A stretch of DNA of 64,000 nt from Actinobacillus indolicus (GTDB lineage: Bacteria > Pseudomonadota > Gammaproteobacteria > Enterobacterales > Pasteurellaceae). The stretch spans positions 1,074,001 through 1,138,000 of the forward strand of contig NZ_CP038145.1 in NCBI RefSeq assembly GCF_004519515.1, read 5' to 3'. The notes beneath the pieces are model-generated. The model saw only the letters and a program-made list of their open reading frames with translations, was not told where the DNA came from and made no database searches. Both the position numbers and the translations under genes were made by a program. Below are positions 1 through 9,038 of this stretch, in pieces; position 1 is the first letter of the stretch, and every line of letters starts with the position of its first letter.

Positions 1-42
1 TTTTACTTCTTGTTCCATTGCACCAATAATGCCAATTTTCAT
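1..42 (-). CDS. mtnN: 5' end of 5'-methylthioadenosine/S-adenosylhomocysteine nucleosidase (partial)
   Basis: Only the first 14 codons are inside the window. They read MKIGIIGAMEQEVK, the characteristic N-terminus of MtnN (Pfs), which cleaves adenine from methylthioadenosine and S-adenosylhomocysteine in methionine salvage and autoinducer-2 synthesis. The ATG overlaps the stop codon of the upstream thioredoxin-fold gene by one base (TAATG), and an AGGAGA ribosome-binding site lies just upstream, so the two genes are probably translationally coupled. The rest lies beyond the left edge. Confidence 0.85.
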   Translation of the reverse strand, partial: MKIGIIGAMEQEVK

Positions 43-710
43 TATTTGTTCTCCTGTTCTTTTTGTAATTTATCCACTAAAAAATCTAATACCGCAAAGG
101 TATAGTCGTCATTATAAAGCGTATCCTTCACTAGTATGTATTTTCCATTCAATATAGCCATCGGTGGCATAATTGGGGAATATTGAATATTCATATTTTT
201 ACTTTGATTCGCAATTTGTTTTGTACTGTCTGAATTTAACAAATACTGGAATTGCTCTTCGCTAATTCCATTTTTCGTAAGCCAACGTTTGATTTCAGTA
301 TTGTTTTTCAGCAATTTATCTTTTGTGTCTGCACTATCAAATAAATACTGATCGCTTAATTCGGGTTTGCCTAATGCTTTAAAGATAGAGTCAAATGCTA
401 ATGTGAGATGATCATCTTTGTTAACGGCAGGATATCGTTGTAATACCACGCGATCCGCATTACGTGCCGCATATTGTTTTAATGCATCATCCGCATTTAA
501 ACAAACATTGCACCCATATTGATAAAAATAAGTAATCAAGACTTTATTGTCCGAAGGTAACGTTAATGCTAACGGTTTTTTATAGGAATAATATCCCTTA
601 CCATCTTTAAATAAAGGTTCTTTCGCTGTTTCTGTTGCTGTTTCTGCAAAACTGGAACCTAATAACCCGATAATACTGATCAATAACATTAATTTTTGTT
701 TCATTTTCAT
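42..710 (-). CDS. Periplasmic thioredoxin-fold (DsbA-like) protein
   Basis: The protein has a cleavable signal peptide (MKMKQKLMLLISIIGLLG, cleavage likely near SFA|ET), followed by a thioredoxin-like fold containing the redox motif GCNVCL (CxxC) and, near the end, a cis-proline-type segment (SPIMPPM). This points to an exported thiol oxidoreductase or disulfide chaperone, though the substrate is unknown. The open frame extends upstream to 791, but those residues are basic and unlike a signal peptide and would overlap slyX, so I start at the ATG at 710 (702-704 is an alternative). It sits between slyX and mtnN and probably shares their transcript. Confidence 0.75.
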   Translation of the reverse strand: MKMKQKLMLLISIIGLLGSSFAETATETAKEPLFKDGKGYYSYKKPLALTLPSDNKVLITYFYQYGCNVCLNADDALKQYAARNADRVVLQRYPAVNKDDHLTLAFDSIFKALGKPELSDQYLFDSADTKDKLLKNNTEIKRWLTKNGISEEQFQYLLNSDSTKQIANQSKNMNIQYSPIMPPMAILNGKYILVKDTLYNDDYTFAVLDFLVDKLQKEQENK

Positions 711-750
711 CTTGTTATATCTCAATTGAACAAAATGCATAATACTGACT

Positions 751-975
751 CTAATAATGCGGAGGCGGCGTTTCTTCAGCTCGGCTTGCAATATTACTCG
801 GTTGTATTCCTTGTAATTTTTCAGCTAAATGGCGTACTTGTTGTTGTAATTTATCTAGTGCAAATTGTTGATCAATCACAGCTTGATTTAGTTCTTCAAT
901 GGTATGCTCTTGAAAAGCAATTTTGGTTTCTAGCTCTGTTACATATACCAAAATTTTATTAAGATCTGCCTGCAT
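751..975 (-). CDS. slyX: SlyX family protein
   Basis: This short, coiled-coil protein of 74 residues (MQADLNKILV...) has heptad-like leucines and glutamines and ends in EETPPPHY, the hallmark C-terminus of SlyX. Its function is unknown. The start at 975 was preferred over the upstream codon at 1011 because SlyX proteins are about 70-75 residues long. It is divergent from fkpA, the arrangement seen in E. coli, which supports the identification. Confidence 0.88.
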   Translation of the reverse strand: MQADLNKILVYVTELETKIAFQEHTIEELNQAVIDQQFALDKLQQQVRHLAEKLQGIQPSNIASRAEETPPPHY

Positions 976-1069
976 TTTAAAATAAAAAGGTTGTGTTAAG
1001 AAGGAATACACTTTACCCTATCTACCTTTGTTTTAACAAACTATTTAATGACTTTTACAAGGAAAAACT

Positions 1070-1786
1070 ATGTTAAAAAACAAACTTTCTGCTTTAGCTA
1101 TCATCAGTGCAACTCTCTTTGCTACACAAGTCAGTTTTGCAGAAAAAGCAGATACTAAATTCATTGACGATTCATCCTATGCCGTTGGTGTGTTAATGGG
1201 CAAAAATATTGAAGATGTGATTAGTTCACAAAAAGAGATTTTCTCTTATAACCAAGAACGCATCCTTGCTGGTGTACAAGATACCTTGAAAAAAACAGGT
1301 AAACTGACAGATGAAGATTTACAAAAACAATTGAAAGAACTTGATACCTATTTAATGGATCAAGAAACTAAAATTCAAGCAGAAAAAAGTAAATCTACCA
1401 TTGAAGCGGGTGATAAATTCCGTGCTGAATATGAGAAAAAAGCAGATGTGAAGAAAACTGCATCAGGCTTACTCTATAAGATAGAAAAAGCGGGTGAAGG
1501 TGAATCACCAAAAGCAACAGATACCGTAAAAGTACACTATAAAGGGACATTACCAGATGGTACGGTGTTTGACAGCTCTTATGACCGTGGCGAGCCAATT
1601 GAATTCCAATTAAATCAATTAATTCCTGCGTGGATTGAAGCCATCCCTATGTTGAAAAAAGGTGGCAAAATGGAAATCGTTGCTCCACCACAATTAGCAT
1701 ACGGTGACCGTCAAGCAGGAAAAATTCCTGCGAACTCTACATTAAAATTTGAGATCGAATTATTAGATTTCAAACCAGCAAAATAA
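1070..1786 (+). CDS. fkpA: FKBP-type peptidyl-prolyl cis-trans isomerase FkpA
   Basis: A periplasmic folding catalyst and chaperone. The first 24 residues form a signal peptide ending in SFA|EK. A helical N-terminal dimerisation domain follows (about residues 30-130), then a C-terminal FKBP domain with VHYKGTLPDGTVFDSSYDRGEPIEFQLN and the terminal LKFEIELLDF strand. The length of 238 residues is slightly below the E. coli protein. An AAGGA ribosome-binding site precedes the ATG. The gene diverges from slyX and is followed by a strong hairpin terminator, so it is probably monocistronic. Confidence 0.95.
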   Translation: MLKNKLSALAIISATLFATQVSFAEKADTKFIDDSSYAVGVLMGKNIEDVISSQKEIFSYNQERILAGVQDTLKKTGKLTDEDLQKQLKELDTYLMDQETKIQAEKSKSTIEAGDKFRAEYEKKADVKKTASGLLYKIEKAGEGESPKATDTVKVHYKGTLPDGTVFDSSYDRGEPIEFQLNQLIPAWIEAIPMLKKGGKMEIVAPPQLAYGDRQAGKIPANSTLKFEIELLDFKPAK

Positions 1787-1807
1787 GTTTACTTAAACAC
1801 ATTATAG

Positions 1808-1831
1808 GGGCACAATTTGTGCCCTTATTTT
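1808..1831 (+). terminator. Rho-independent terminator of fkpA
   Basis: The inverted repeat GGGCACAA/TTGTGCCC, with almost no loop, is followed by a T-rich tract (TTATTTTT) 20 bp after the fkpA stop codon. Confidence 0.8.
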
Positions 1832-1853
1832 TAATTTTATGTAGCGACAAAGT

Positions 1854-2510
1854 ATGACAGCAAAATTCAATCCGCTTTCTGATGAAGATCACGCCATTTT
1901 GGCTTCCTACTTTCCCGTTGTTGATGGTATTGCAGCGCTCATTGGTGAGCATTGCGAAATCGTACTGCATTCCCTTGAGTTCTTAGAACACTCTGCAATT
2001 TATATCGTCAATGGGCATAACACCGACCGCAAAATTGGCTCGCCGATTACAGATCGGGCTTTATGGTCACTTCATCATATGCAAACCGACAGCGTATCCA
2101 AACCTTATTTCACTCGTGCCAAAGGTGGAGTATTGATGAAATCTGTCACCATTGCTATTCGCAACGGCAAACAACACGTTATCGGCTTAATTTGCATTAA
2201 TATCAATCTTGATGTCCCTGTATCGCAATTTTTAAATAGTTTTATTGCCCCACAGGAAACCGAAGGCTCAGTGAATTTTGCAAGTTCTGTTGAAGACTTG
2301 GTGGCTCAAACCATTGAAAGCACCATTGTCGAAGTAAAAAACGATCGCAACATTTCTAACAGCAATAAAAATCGCCATATTGTCACTGCCTTATTTGAAA
2401 AAGGTATTTTTGATATTAAAGATGCGATCAACCAAATTGCCGACCGCTTAGAGATTTCTCGCCACACGGTTTATCTCTACATTCGCCAGCTCAAACAGGA
2501 CGGTGAATAA
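1854..2510 (+). CDS. yheO: YheO-family (PAS/HTH) transcriptional regulator
   Basis: The 218-residue protein has the YheO-type PAS-like domain (about residues 10-125, ending GLICININLD) and a C-terminal helix-turn-helix (about 180-215) with the segment ISRHTVYLYIRQLK. In E. coli the homologue (YheO; other family members are called DauR) lies directly before tusDCB, exactly as here. Its stop codon overlaps the tusD start by one base (TAATG), so the four genes form an operon. The ligand and target genes cannot be read from the sequence. Confidence 0.88.
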   Translation: MTAKFNPLSDEDHAILASYFPVVDGIAALIGEHCEIVLHSLEFLEHSAIYIVNGHNTDRKIGSPITDRALWSLHHMQTDSVSKPYFTRAKGGVLMKSVTIAIRNGKQHVIGLICININLDVPVSQFLNSFIAPQETEGSVNFASSVEDLVAQTIESTIVEVKNDRNISNSNKNRHIVTALFEKGIFDIKDAINQIADRLEISRHTVYLYIRQLKQDGE

Positions 2511-2863
2511 TGCGATATGTGTTGGCAGTCAAACACGGCGTATATGGCTCACAAGGGGCGTATCTAGCCTATCAAGTTGCTCAAGCACTTTTAGCTCAAG
2601 GGCATAAGATTGAACAGATCTTCTTTTTTCAAGAGGGGGTTAGCAATGCAAATCAATTCATTGACCCCGCCAGCGATGAACTGAATTTGGTTGAGGCTTG
2701 GAAAATATTAGCGCAATCTCACCGCTTGTCGTTACATCTCTGTATTGCAGCTGCTCAACGGCGTGGCATTGTAGAGCAAAATCTCGCTGAAGGTTTTACC
2801 CTTGCAGGTCTTGGTGAATTTAGCCAAGCGGTATTTACTGCAGATCGATTACTGACTATTTAA
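2510..2863 (+). CDS. tusD: Sulfurtransferase TusD
   Basis: TusD is the sulfur-accepting subunit of the TusBCD complex, which relays sulfur from TusA to TusE and MnmA for 2-thiolation of the tRNA wobble uridine. At 117 residues it has a DsrE-like fold, and the acceptor cysteine is C78 in LHLCIAAAQRRGI. It is the second gene of yheO-tusDCB and overlaps yheO by one base. Confidence 0.93.
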   Translation: MRYVLAVKHGVYGSQGAYLAYQVAQALLAQGHKIEQIFFFQEGVSNANQFIDPASDELNLVEAWKILAQSHRLSLHLCIAAAQRRGIVEQNLAEGFTLAGLGEFSQAVFTADRLLTI

Positions 2864-2864
2864 A

Positions 2865-3236
2865 ATGAAACGTTATAAACTTGCTATTCTCTTTACTCAA
2901 CCCCCATTCGGCACATCAACAAGCAGAGAAGGTCTTGATGCTCTGTTGGCTGCCAGTGCTTTTTGCAATGAAGATGAAATTGCCATTTGCTTTCTCAATG
3001 ATGGCGTATTCAATCTAGTTGCCAATCAACAGCCTGAAAAGATTTTACAAAAAGATCATATATCCACATTCAAGCTAATCGATCTCTATGATTTAACTGA
3101 ATGTTTTGTCTGCCAACAATCAGTAGATGAGCGAGGACTACATCACGCAGAATGGATACTGCCTGAACTCCAGTTTGTTAGCCGAACAGCGTTATTTGAT
3201 ACCCTTCATCAAGCTGAAAAAGTACTCACATTCTAA
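2865..3236 (+). CDS. tusC: Sulfur relay protein TusC
   Basis: A 123-residue DsrF-like subunit of the TusBCD heterohexamer, recognised by the N-terminal strand and PFGTSTSREGLDALLAA segment and by its place between tusD and tusB. It starts one base after the tusD stop codon. The role is structural in the sulfur relay for 2-thiouridine synthesis. Confidence 0.92.
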   Translation: MKRYKLAILFTQPPFGTSTSREGLDALLAASAFCNEDEIAICFLNDGVFNLVANQQPEKILQKDHISTFKLIDLYDLTECFVCQQSVDERGLHHAEWILPELQFVSRTALFDTLHQAEKVLTF

Positions 3237-3245
3237 GGACATACT

Positions 3246-3509
3246 ATGCTCTACACATTTTCCAAAGCACAATATGACTTATCAACACTAAACGCTATTC
3301 TTGAACAAGTTACCCCTGATGATGCGATTTTGTTATGGCAAGATGGCGTATTACAAGCGGTGAAATACCCACAACTTTTTGCAAATAAACAGATCTTTAT
3401 CTTAAAAAATGATCTCATAGCTAGGGGATTAAAAACAACATTCCCAACTATTTCGCTAGAAGAATTAGTTAAGCTGAGCGAACAATATTTTCCACAAATT
3501 GCATTATAA
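3246..3509 (+). CDS. tusB: Sulfur relay protein TusB
   Basis: An 87-residue DsrH-like subunit completing the TusBCD complex. It is a little shorter than the E. coli protein. An AAGGA sequence lies upstream of the ATG. In E. coli the str operon (rpsL-rpsG-fusA-tuf) follows tusB. Here the next gene, ddmE, is convergent and its stop codon lies only 7 bp away, which marks this as an insertion site for accessory DNA. Confidence 0.9.
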   Translation: MLYTFSKAQYDLSTLNAILEQVTPDDAILLWQDGVLQAVKYPQLFANKQIFILKNDLIARGLKTTFPTISLEELVKLSEQYFPQIAL

Positions 3510-3516
3510 ACATGGG

Positions 3517-5541
3517 TTATCTCAGTTTAGTGCAAGCTTTCATTTCCCTTAAATATTTTAATGGAAATGGCTGAACCGTATTTCCTTTAAAACGAACAAA
3601 ATCAACATCTAAAAGAGGTAAAATATCTATATAACGATTCTCACCTTTGAGTGCAATAATTTCTCTCAAATGAATAAAATGAGGTAAATGTTGTTGCAAA
3701 CCATCAACATATCCACCAACACTATACCAAGCGGTTTTTTCGTCTATTACCCCTCCATTTATACTAAATAGATCACCCATTTTTTCAGCTAAATGCACAT
3801 TTGTTTTACTAAAACTAAGTACAATACCTAATGTTCTGAGGTAAGCTCGCACCGCTTTATTTCCTCTTGCATATTGCCTTAGTAATTTAGTTAATATCTG
3901 CTTCGTTAGTGGCTCAGAAAATTGATTCAATATAGAAATGAGCGTTTCAGATTTATCAATATGAGCAGATTCCAACTCCATCGCCACTTTTTTCGCATCT
4001 TGATATTTGGGTGGTAATGGCATATCTACATCCATAATTTCCTTATATATTAGATCCAATTTTGGCAGAACAATCTCATTGGTTCTAATAATAAGATTTA
4101 TATCTCCGCGATTTGAAATAATAAAACTTTCAACTCTACTCTTATTTTCCTCAATCCAATCTCTCACATCTTGTAAATCCGCATGATAGATGGATGGACA
4201 CAGTAAAGTATCTCTGAAATAAGCAATTTCTCCTGTGTGTTTTAATACAAGTAGATCAATAATACTTTCAGCATCTGAAGAAATAGTCCCAAATATCCAT
4301 TGCCCACTCAATACATGTTGAGTTTCAAACAAGCTTATTTTTTTCTGTTGAACATCAGCTTTAATCCACATTTCTTTTAGTAAATTTTTCAATAAAACAA
4401 CTCGCTTGCAAGCACCTTTCTCCATATCTTCTTGATAATAATCCAAATAAAGAGAATCACTAAGATGTTGACGAATATAAGAATCTTGTTGATAAGGATC
4501 TTCACCATCTTGATATCTATTTGAAGATTTAATTAAACAGAGATGAGAGATATTTTTTTGTTCTGAATTAACTAGTTTGGATGGGAAACCTATATTTGAT
4601 AACTGTTGTTGAATATCTTGAATTAAATTATGACTCTCATTAGTTTGAATTTTATCGATCAATGCAATTTGCATACCTTGTAATAATTTTATAAGTTTTT
4701 TAGATTCATTACTTCCTTCATTTAATAAGCGAAAACGGCTATCAATTTTCTGTTCAACCTTTCGTTCAAACCAAGAAGCTTGACTTATACCATCATAATA
4801 ACGATTATATTTTTCTTTCATTAAATGCAAAATCCCTAAACGACTTTGCTTAAATTTACTCAGATTACTAATGTTAATAGCTTCACTACTACTATGTGTA
4901 CTTCTCTCTCCCGCTTTAATATAGCTATAATTATTTCGTGAAAAATCACGTTTTAATGTATTCATTTCAATGATATAAGTAGGACGATTCAGAATAGCTT
5001 GACGGGTTTTATCTGGATAATCTTGCAAAATAGAAAATTTTTGACGAAATGTAACCGCTTGAATACGAAATATATCAGATTTATCTATAACAAGTTGATA
5101 AGCAATAAAGCTATCCCGTTTTTTCAATGGCTGAGGTATAAGAAAACATTCACCATTCAAGTTATGAAATGCAAGAGATTCAATAGGACTATTCATCAAT
5201 GCGTTTAATAATAATTGATACAACCAGCCTCCTGTAATTACGTTACCTTTTCCCTGATCAGTTGCTTGAACAAGGGAAACTTTAATCTGATTAAACTCAG
5301 GTAAAGAAGCAATTTTTTGTCTTAATGATTCAGGATTATTAACATTTTTACGTTTAAACAATGCATAAGCAAATTTTCCATAACGATATAAACAAGCTTC
5401 TGCACGTTGTTCTGATAAAAGCTTATCTAAATGTTGACTATTTGCCCATTCAAACTTTCCAATCCATTCAAAACATAAAAAAACAAATAAATTATTTAGT
5501 TCATCAAAATTTGTTTTAAAAACGAGTTTATTAGTTCTCAT
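3517..5541 (-). CDS. ddmE: DdmE-like prokaryotic Argonaute of the DdmDE plasmid-defence system
   Basis: A 674-residue protein. Size, partner and motifs match DdmE, the catalytically inactive Argonaute-like protein that recognises plasmid DNA with a short DNA guide and recruits DdmD. Argonaute-like signs are a MID/PIWI-type stretch around residues 330-365 (HLCLIKSSNRYQDGEDPY, then SYIRQHL) and a C-terminal PIWI segment near 605-625 (WYSVGGYVDGLQQHLPH followed by IHLREI). I see no convincing DEDX catalytic tetrad, as expected for a guide-binding but non-slicing protein. The start is set at 5541: GGAG lies 7 bases upstream, whereas the longer frame to 5568 lacks such a site. The ATG overlaps the end of ddmD by 11 bases, implying coupled translation. 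The gene is strikingly AT-rich. Family membership is inferred from recall, not a search. Confidence 0.78.
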   Translation of the reverse strand: MRTNKLVFKTNFDELNNLFVFLCFEWIGKFEWANSQHLDKLLSEQRAEACLYRYGKFAYALFKRKNVNNPESLRQKIASLPEFNQIKVSLVQATDQGKGNVITGGWLYQLLLNALMNSPIESLAFHNLNGECFLIPQPLKKRDSFIAYQLVIDKSDIFRIQAVTFRQKFSILQDYPDKTRQAILNRPTYIIEMNTLKRDFSRNNYSYIKAGERSTHSSSEAINISNLSKFKQSRLGILHLMKEKYNRYYDGISQASWFERKVEQKIDSRFRLLNEGSNESKKLIKLLQGMQIALIDKIQTNESHNLIQDIQQQLSNIGFPSKLVNSEQKNISHLCLIKSSNRYQDGEDPYQQDSYIRQHLSDSLYLDYYQEDMEKGACKRVVLLKNLLKEMWIKADVQQKKISLFETQHVLSGQWIFGTISSDAESIIDLLVLKHTGEIAYFRDTLLCPSIYHADLQDVRDWIEENKSRVESFIISNRGDINLIIRTNEIVLPKLDLIYKEIMDVDMPLPPKYQDAKKVAMELESAHIDKSETLISILNQFSEPLTKQILTKLLRQYARGNKAVRAYLRTLGIVLSFSKTNVHLAEKMGDLFSINGGVIDEKTAWYSVGGYVDGLQQHLPHFIHLREIIALKGENRYIDILPLLDVDFVRFKGNTVQPFPLKYLREMKACTKLR

Positions 5542-8500
5542 TTTCTGTCTCCATAATTTTTTGCTCAATACACTGAATAATATTTTTTATCTGAATAGAC
5601 GATGAAGAAAAGAATGTTGGAATTTCCACAATAGTAAGCGGTGATTCAGAGTGAGAATAACATCTAAAAGGATAATAATTCTTTTCTGAAAAAATATTAA
5701 TAATAAAAACTAATTTCGCACCACAGATTTTCATTTTATTAAAAATATGCTCACGAATATCTTCCCCATCTAATTGGACATCCAACCAATGTTTAAAATC
5801 AACAAAAATATGAGAAGAGATTTGAAAATCAAAAAACTCATATATAGATAATGGAAGCTCATTTAAAGATGGTAAGCGGTAAGATTCCCATAAAACTTTA
5901 CCACATTCCTCTCCTAAGGCACCTTTATAAATATTATTAAAAACAACAGGGCTTAACCAAATCTTTGAAGAATCAAGCATAAAAGGATAGTTATTTTTAA
6001 TAAAATGTTGTTTAAGAAGTGGTATTTTCATCAACAGATCTAAACGAGATGTTGCATGGCTAACTTTTAAACCTGACTTAGTTAAATAAACATTTTGATA
6101 ATCATCTTCTGTTTGATAACAATAACTTTTTACTGATTTATCAAAAGTAATATATAGAAAATTGAAATTATGATCTGAATGAGTATTTTTTTGAGGGTAT
6201 TTAAGGCAAATTTCACGTAACTGTCGCCATAAATATATATCATTTTCTGAAGCTGATTGATTTGAGAATTTACGATAAAGAGAATCAATATAACGCTTAG
6301 GTTGCCCAGTTATTCTATTTTTATCTACAGCTAGTTTCTGATATTTTTGCATAGTTTTCTGAATAGCCTTAAATTCAGGTAGTAATGGAATTTCACCTAG
6401 CTCATTACTCCAAACAGCATCCAAATGCTGATCAACAAAAAGATAAATTTGAGGACGTTTCATATTTGTCCGACATATTCGACCAACAGCTTGTATTAAA
6501 TACTGCATAATATTCAGCTTAAAATCTAAGTATTTATACAAACTTTTAATATCATTTTTATATCTCGGATTACGCTGTGAATAAACAGCAAAAGCATTCT
6601 CAAGATAATATTCAAATTCGGATTTTGACATTCCAGAATTTGTAATTCTTAAGTATTCTAACTGATATAAATATATGGCAAGTTCAAAAGGTGTTAAATC
6701 TTTCTTATTAACCATATTGACCAGTACATTTGTTGGTTTATCAAGATAAAGCCCATCAAAATCAACATATTTATCTGCATTCCGTTGATTAATTTTAATT
6801 AGATGAGATTTTTGTTGAGAAGGTATTGGATACTGAATATTAATACCAGCACCTAATGTACTATAAGTAGAAAGAACAAAATGTCGCCTACCTTGATTTA
6901 GGCTTTCTTTAATCGAATCTAATTGTTTCTCGCTTTCTTCTCCTGATACGCATTTAATTTCAATACATTCTGACAAGCGGTATTTTTCTTCTAATATTTT
7001 GCAAAAATTAATAATGAGAGTGAGGGCTTCTCCAACATATTTTCGATTGAAAAAAGCAAGAAAAGCATAAATATTTTTCTGCAAAAAGTGCTGATAACAA
7101 AGAAAAATCTTATAGTATTGATTAAGTTGGTATATTGAATAATTATCTCCTTCCACTTGTTGAACTTTATTAATTAAACATTCAACAATATCAATGTCAT
7201 GAAACAACAAAGATAAATTTTCAATAATTATGGATTCATTATCTGATTGACTTTCAATAACTTCCGCAGAAATAGAAACTTTATCATAGCCTTTTGTTTG
7301 ATCCTGAAGCCTTTTTTCGAGCCTTTTCTTATCCTTAGGGGTTAAATGATAATAATCTGAAGAAAGGGCAGATTCTAAATAACCTAAATCAAAATTTCCT
7401 AAACACGTTCGCAAATTTGCTGTTGCAGAAATACCTACAACCATAAATTGTTCAGCCCAATTTAATAACTGGATTTCTGGCGACTGATTAAAATTAAAAC
7501 TCACCACTTTAGAGCGACCTGCATGTTCTTCAGAATCTAAAATAGTATGATAAACAAAGCCATTTTCATAAAAATCCACAGACATAGGTAATTCAATCTT
7601 ACTATTTTCTTTTTCTGAGTGTTGCTTTTTTAATTTACGGTAGAAATAATAGTGCAAAATATCTTTCAATAATTTCTGTTCAATTTTTTTATCGAAATCA
7701 AAAAAATCAAGAAAAGAATAAATCGCATCCTCTAAAGTGATTTTACGATCTTGTGATATTTGATTACGATGAGCTAAATACTCCTGAGCTAACATACCAA
7801 TTCCTCTCTCAAAATAACTGAGAAAAGCACGAGAACGAAACAACAAATTACTGAGAACTAAAGAATCCCCCTCTTTATTTAATTTTGACATTTCAATCCA
7901 TAATGAATTATTTTGTATATCTTTAGATAAAGTTAATATATTCCACTTAGCATCAATAAGATAATAGGGTGTTTTATCATAGAAAATAAAAGGTTTAAAA
8001 GAGGATTTTTGTGCTTTACTTTTCAAACTTAATGTTAAAGAAAACTTTTTAGAAATTTCAAATGACTGTTCAGTTAGATTTTTTTCTATTTCTTGAGAGG
8101 ATGGTTGTTTTACGAGAAGTTGTCTATTAAAGATAAGTGTTGAGGGAAATTTTGATTCGTTTAAACGAGATGCTATACGTTGAACTATTGGTATATACTC
8201 TGTGACATTGTCGACATTTTGATCAATTATTGCCTCTAACATATCTCTTTTTGCAGCATCAAATTCATCAATAAATAAAACAACTTGGTAATCTGATAAT
8301 AATTGATGTAATGGTTGTATAGGCTCAATTAAAGTATCATAAGGATATACCGCTTTCTTTACAGACATAAATAATACGGTCTTTTCCAATGTTAGTACGC
8401 TTGGAAATAGCTTTGAAACCCATACCCACTTAGGATCTTTCATAATCAAGAGCAAACGATCATCCCTATTTGGTGAAATAGTTTTTAAATGATCGCAAAT

Positions 8501-8935
8501 AAGATTGCGTAACTCAGATGCTATTTCTTGTACATCTCTTTCAATTTTATTGGATGGTAAATGATGAGTCTTACAAAACTCTAATAATATTCGAAAACTA
8601 GAAGAATCAAATTTAGGAAAACAACGCTTAATTTGGTGTTCATATTCGAGAAAATGCTCAAAAAAAGCATCTTGTTTTGATTGAACAACTAAACAATTTT
8701 CATCAAAGTAGGAAGATTTATGATAGTACTCCAAAAGTGATTTAAGTTGTTCAACAGGTAAATTTTTCTTTCGGTGAGTAATAAAAAGAATTTTTCGCTT
8801 TTTAGAAGAAAGAGTATCTATATTTTGAGCAATCCAATCGACAACATCAAATGTCTTACCACTTCCTGTAGGCATATCTAGTAATAATAAACCACTTTTC
8901 TGTTTCCATAAATGATACTGAAGGATTCTTTTCAT
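5531..8935 (-). CDS. ddmD: DdmD-like SF2 helicase-nuclease of the DdmDE plasmid-defence system
   Basis: A 1134-residue protein with superfamily 2 helicase motifs in order: Walker A MPTGSGKT (21-28), motif Ia FITHR (51-55), Walker B DEFD (223-226), motif III SATA (503-506), motif V STLGAGIN (692-699) and motif VI QAVGRICRT (815-823). The long insert between motifs II and III is typical of DdmD. At the C-terminus a PD-(D/E)XK nuclease can be read: GEE (1008-1010), FFD (1034-1036) and VDFKHW (1045-1050). In V. cholerae, DdmD is loaded by DdmE and unwinds and degrades plasmid DNA. A TTGGGGAA ribosome-binding site precedes the start, and an in-frame stop lies a little further upstream, so no long N-terminal extension is possible. 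One perfect uptake-signal core lies within the gene at 6973-6981. Confidence 0.85.
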   Translation of the reverse strand: MKRILQYHLWKQKSGLLLLDMPTGSGKTFDVVDWIAQNIDTLSSKKRKILFITHRKKNLPVEQLKSLLEYYHKSSYFDENCLVVQSKQDAFFEHFLEYEHQIKRCFPKFDSSSFRILLEFCKTHHLPSNKIERDVQEIASELRNLICDHLKTISPNRDDRLLLIMKDPKWVWVSKLFPSVLTLEKTVLFMSVKKAVYPYDTLIEPIQPLHQLLSDYQVVLFIDEFDAAKRDMLEAIIDQNVDNVTEYIPIVQRIASRLNESKFPSTLIFNRQLLVKQPSSQEIEKNLTEQSFEISKKFSLTLSLKSKAQKSSFKPFIFYDKTPYYLIDAKWNILTLSKDIQNNSLWIEMSKLNKEGDSLVLSNLLFRSRAFLSYFERGIGMLAQEYLAHRNQISQDRKITLEDAIYSFLDFFDFDKKIEQKLLKDILHYYFYRKLKKQHSEKENSKIELPMSVDFYENGFVYHTILDSEEHAGRSKVVSFNFNQSPEIQLLNWAEQFMVVGISATANLRTCLGNFDLGYLESALSSDYYHLTPKDKKRLEKRLQDQTKGYDKVSISAEVIESQSDNESIIIENLSLLFHDIDIVECLINKVQQVEGDNYSIYQLNQYYKIFLCYQHFLQKNIYAFLAFFNRKYVGEALTLIINFCKILEEKYRLSECIEIKCVSGEESEKQLDSIKESLNQGRRHFVLSTYSTLGAGINIQYPIPSQQKSHLIKINQRNADKYVDFDGLYLDKPTNVLVNMVNKKDLTPFELAIYLYQLEYLRITNSGMSKSEFEYYLENAFAVYSQRNPRYKNDIKSLYKYLDFKLNIMQYLIQAVGRICRTNMKRPQIYLFVDQHLDAVWSNELGEIPLLPEFKAIQKTMQKYQKLAVDKNRITGQPKRYIDSLYRKFSNQSASENDIYLWRQLREICLKYPQKNTHSDHNFNFLYITFDKSVKSYCYQTEDDYQNVYLTKSGLKVSHATSRLDLLMKIPLLKQHFIKNNYPFMLDSSKIWLSPVVFNNIYKGALGEECGKVLWESYRLPSLNELPLSIYEFFDFQISSHIFVDFKHWLDVQLDGEDIREHIFNKMKICGAKLVFIINIFSEKNYYPFRCYSHSESPLTIVEIPTFFSSSSIQIKNIIQCIEQKIMETENEN

Positions 8936-9038
8936 TTTATATTCCCCAACAAAAAAATTGGTTATATATCATACATAAAATCAACAGAAAACAAGCAAAA
9001 AAATTCTAGTTTTGTGACAAAGATAACAACTTGAATTG

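Noticed and set aside
5542..5568. A longer ddmE starting at 5568.
   Set aside because: The extra nine residues have no ribosome-binding site, while GGAG is well placed for the ATG at 5541.
5531..8935. Reading the large helicase as Cas3 or as a type I or III restriction subunit.
   Set aside because: There is no HD domain, no adjacent cas genes, no CRISPR array in the window and no methyltransferase partner; the C-terminal PD-(D/E)XK nuclease and the Argonaute-like partner fit DdmD better.
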